Part shown: one piece after another, positions 63,401 through 64,000 of the stretch
How positions within the stretch are numbered: the first letter of the stretch is position 1
How the letters are laid out: the number at the start of each line of letters is the position of its first letter
Assembly (NCBI GenBank): GCA_027574665.1
Contig: CM050651.1
Coordinates: 5,147,501-5,211,500 of the forward strand
Direction: 5' to 3'
DNA: 64,000 bases
From: Rhynochetos jubatus
Lineage: Eukaryota; Chordata; Aves; Eurypygiformes; Rhynochetidae
The notes under the pieces: model-generated
What the model was told of the DNA's origin: nothing
The model's input: the letters and a program-made list of their open reading frames with translations, nothing else
Database searches by the model: none
Position numbers and translations under genes: made by a program

Positions 63401-64000
63401 TAAGCCCTGAACAGCCTTGTTTACCAATGTCATTGATGACAAACTTGGTAATTCCACTTCTTCATAAATATTTGAATGTTACATTTTGCTAGGTAGATAT
63501 CTGCTCATTTGATCTAAAGGCTGTCCTTTCAAAAATGTCATCGAAAGCCATTAGCATAGCTTCACCAGTGTTAAATGGTTAGACGTGAACGGTGATTGCT
63601 GAGAACAATATCCTTTGCCCATAGCACAGTGATGTAAGGGTTGGGTAATTTTATTACCTTTAATAGCATTTGAAGCTATGCAAGCTAAGCCAATGATATG
63701 GGTAATCAAATCTCAGGCTTATAAGATGACCACCTGTGGCTATTAGAAAAGGAATCCCCACTATCTCAGGCCCAGACACAATGCTGTGTAACCAACAGCC
63801 CATCATTTCAGAGAGGGCAAAGAGAGAGGGGAGAGGGATGAGAAAATTGCTGTGGATGGCAAACAAAGTGAGTTTTCATCAGATTTGATCTGTTGTTCAC
63901 TCACAGAGGATCTTAAAAGCTAAGTACGGGAAACTTCGGAAACTTCTCTCTTGGCACCTGCACCTTCCAGATTGCAAGTCTACTGCTTTGGTAGTTCTCT
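60413..64000. other. Unique non-coding stretch, 60.4-64.0 kb
   Basis: No gene or transposon is recognised. A low-complexity TATGTATA/TATACATA segment with inverted symmetry spans about 60641-60688. An 11-bp tandem pair (CATGGTGTTAA/CATGGTGTTAT) lies at 62383-62404. Frames at 60762-60962, 62297-62515, 62471-62668, 63223-63492 and 63660-63866 are short and unremarkable. Confidence 0.55.
60641..60688. repeat. AT-rich low-complexity segment with inverted symmetry
   Basis: Alternating TATG/TATA words on the left are mirrored by TATACATATA words on the right, with GACAAG between them, so the strand can fold back on itself. It is most likely a degenerate simple repeat. Confidence 0.6.

Overview
This window reads as intergenic or intronic DNA from a bird, most likely a neoavian. 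Three signatures support that. A solo LTR at 38-597 belongs to an avian endogenous-retrovirus family. Two well-preserved CR1 LINE 3' ends (34822-35158 on minus, 44067-44345 on plus) carry the typical bird CR1 tail. An older, decayed CR1-type tail lies at about 27595-27975 on minus. The rest is AT-rich, CpG-poor, sparsely repetitive single-copy-looking sequence. I see no bacterial operons, ribosome-binding sites, CRISPR, tRNA or rRNA.

No protein-coding gene can be supported. Open frames are short, scattered evenly over both strands, and mostly what chance gives in 64 kb. None resembles a protein family I recognise. The longest (153 codons, 50424-50885 minus) lies in a locally GC-rich patch where stop codons are rarer. 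The only frame with protein-like architecture is a 75-codon minus-strand frame at 60167-60394. It has a strong Kozak context and one clean hydrophobic segment near its C terminus; I treat it as a low-confidence candidate.

Layout: 1-2.6 kb, solo LTR and unique DNA; 2.6-13.5 kb, AT-rich unique DNA with an 18-nt poly-T, a 14-nt poly-G and a TAAT-rich palindromic cluster; 13.5-14.5 kb, a block with strong pyrimidine bias on the plus strand; 14.5-27.6 kb, unique DNA with a near-perfect small hairpin at 18.7 kb and a CpG-free AT-rich block at 22.1-22.5 kb; 27.6-28.0 kb, ancient CR1 tail ending at a 25-bp tandem duplication; 28-34.8 kb, unique DNA; 34.8-35.2 kb, CR1; 35.2-43.2 kb, unique DNA; 43.2-44.35 kb, an unrecognised GC-richer patch followed by a CR1; 44.3-50.2 kb, unique DNA; 50.2-51.2 kb, a GC-rich patch; 51.2-64 kb, unique DNA with a SOX/POU-like composite motif at 53.56 kb and the small membrane-protein-like frame.

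I did not find a new multi-gene system. The parts most worth checking are possible regulatory DNA (AT-rich, homeodomain-site-rich blocks), the short hairpin and palindromes, the unrecognised GC-richer patches and the small transmembrane frame. All need cross-species alignment or RNA data to decide.
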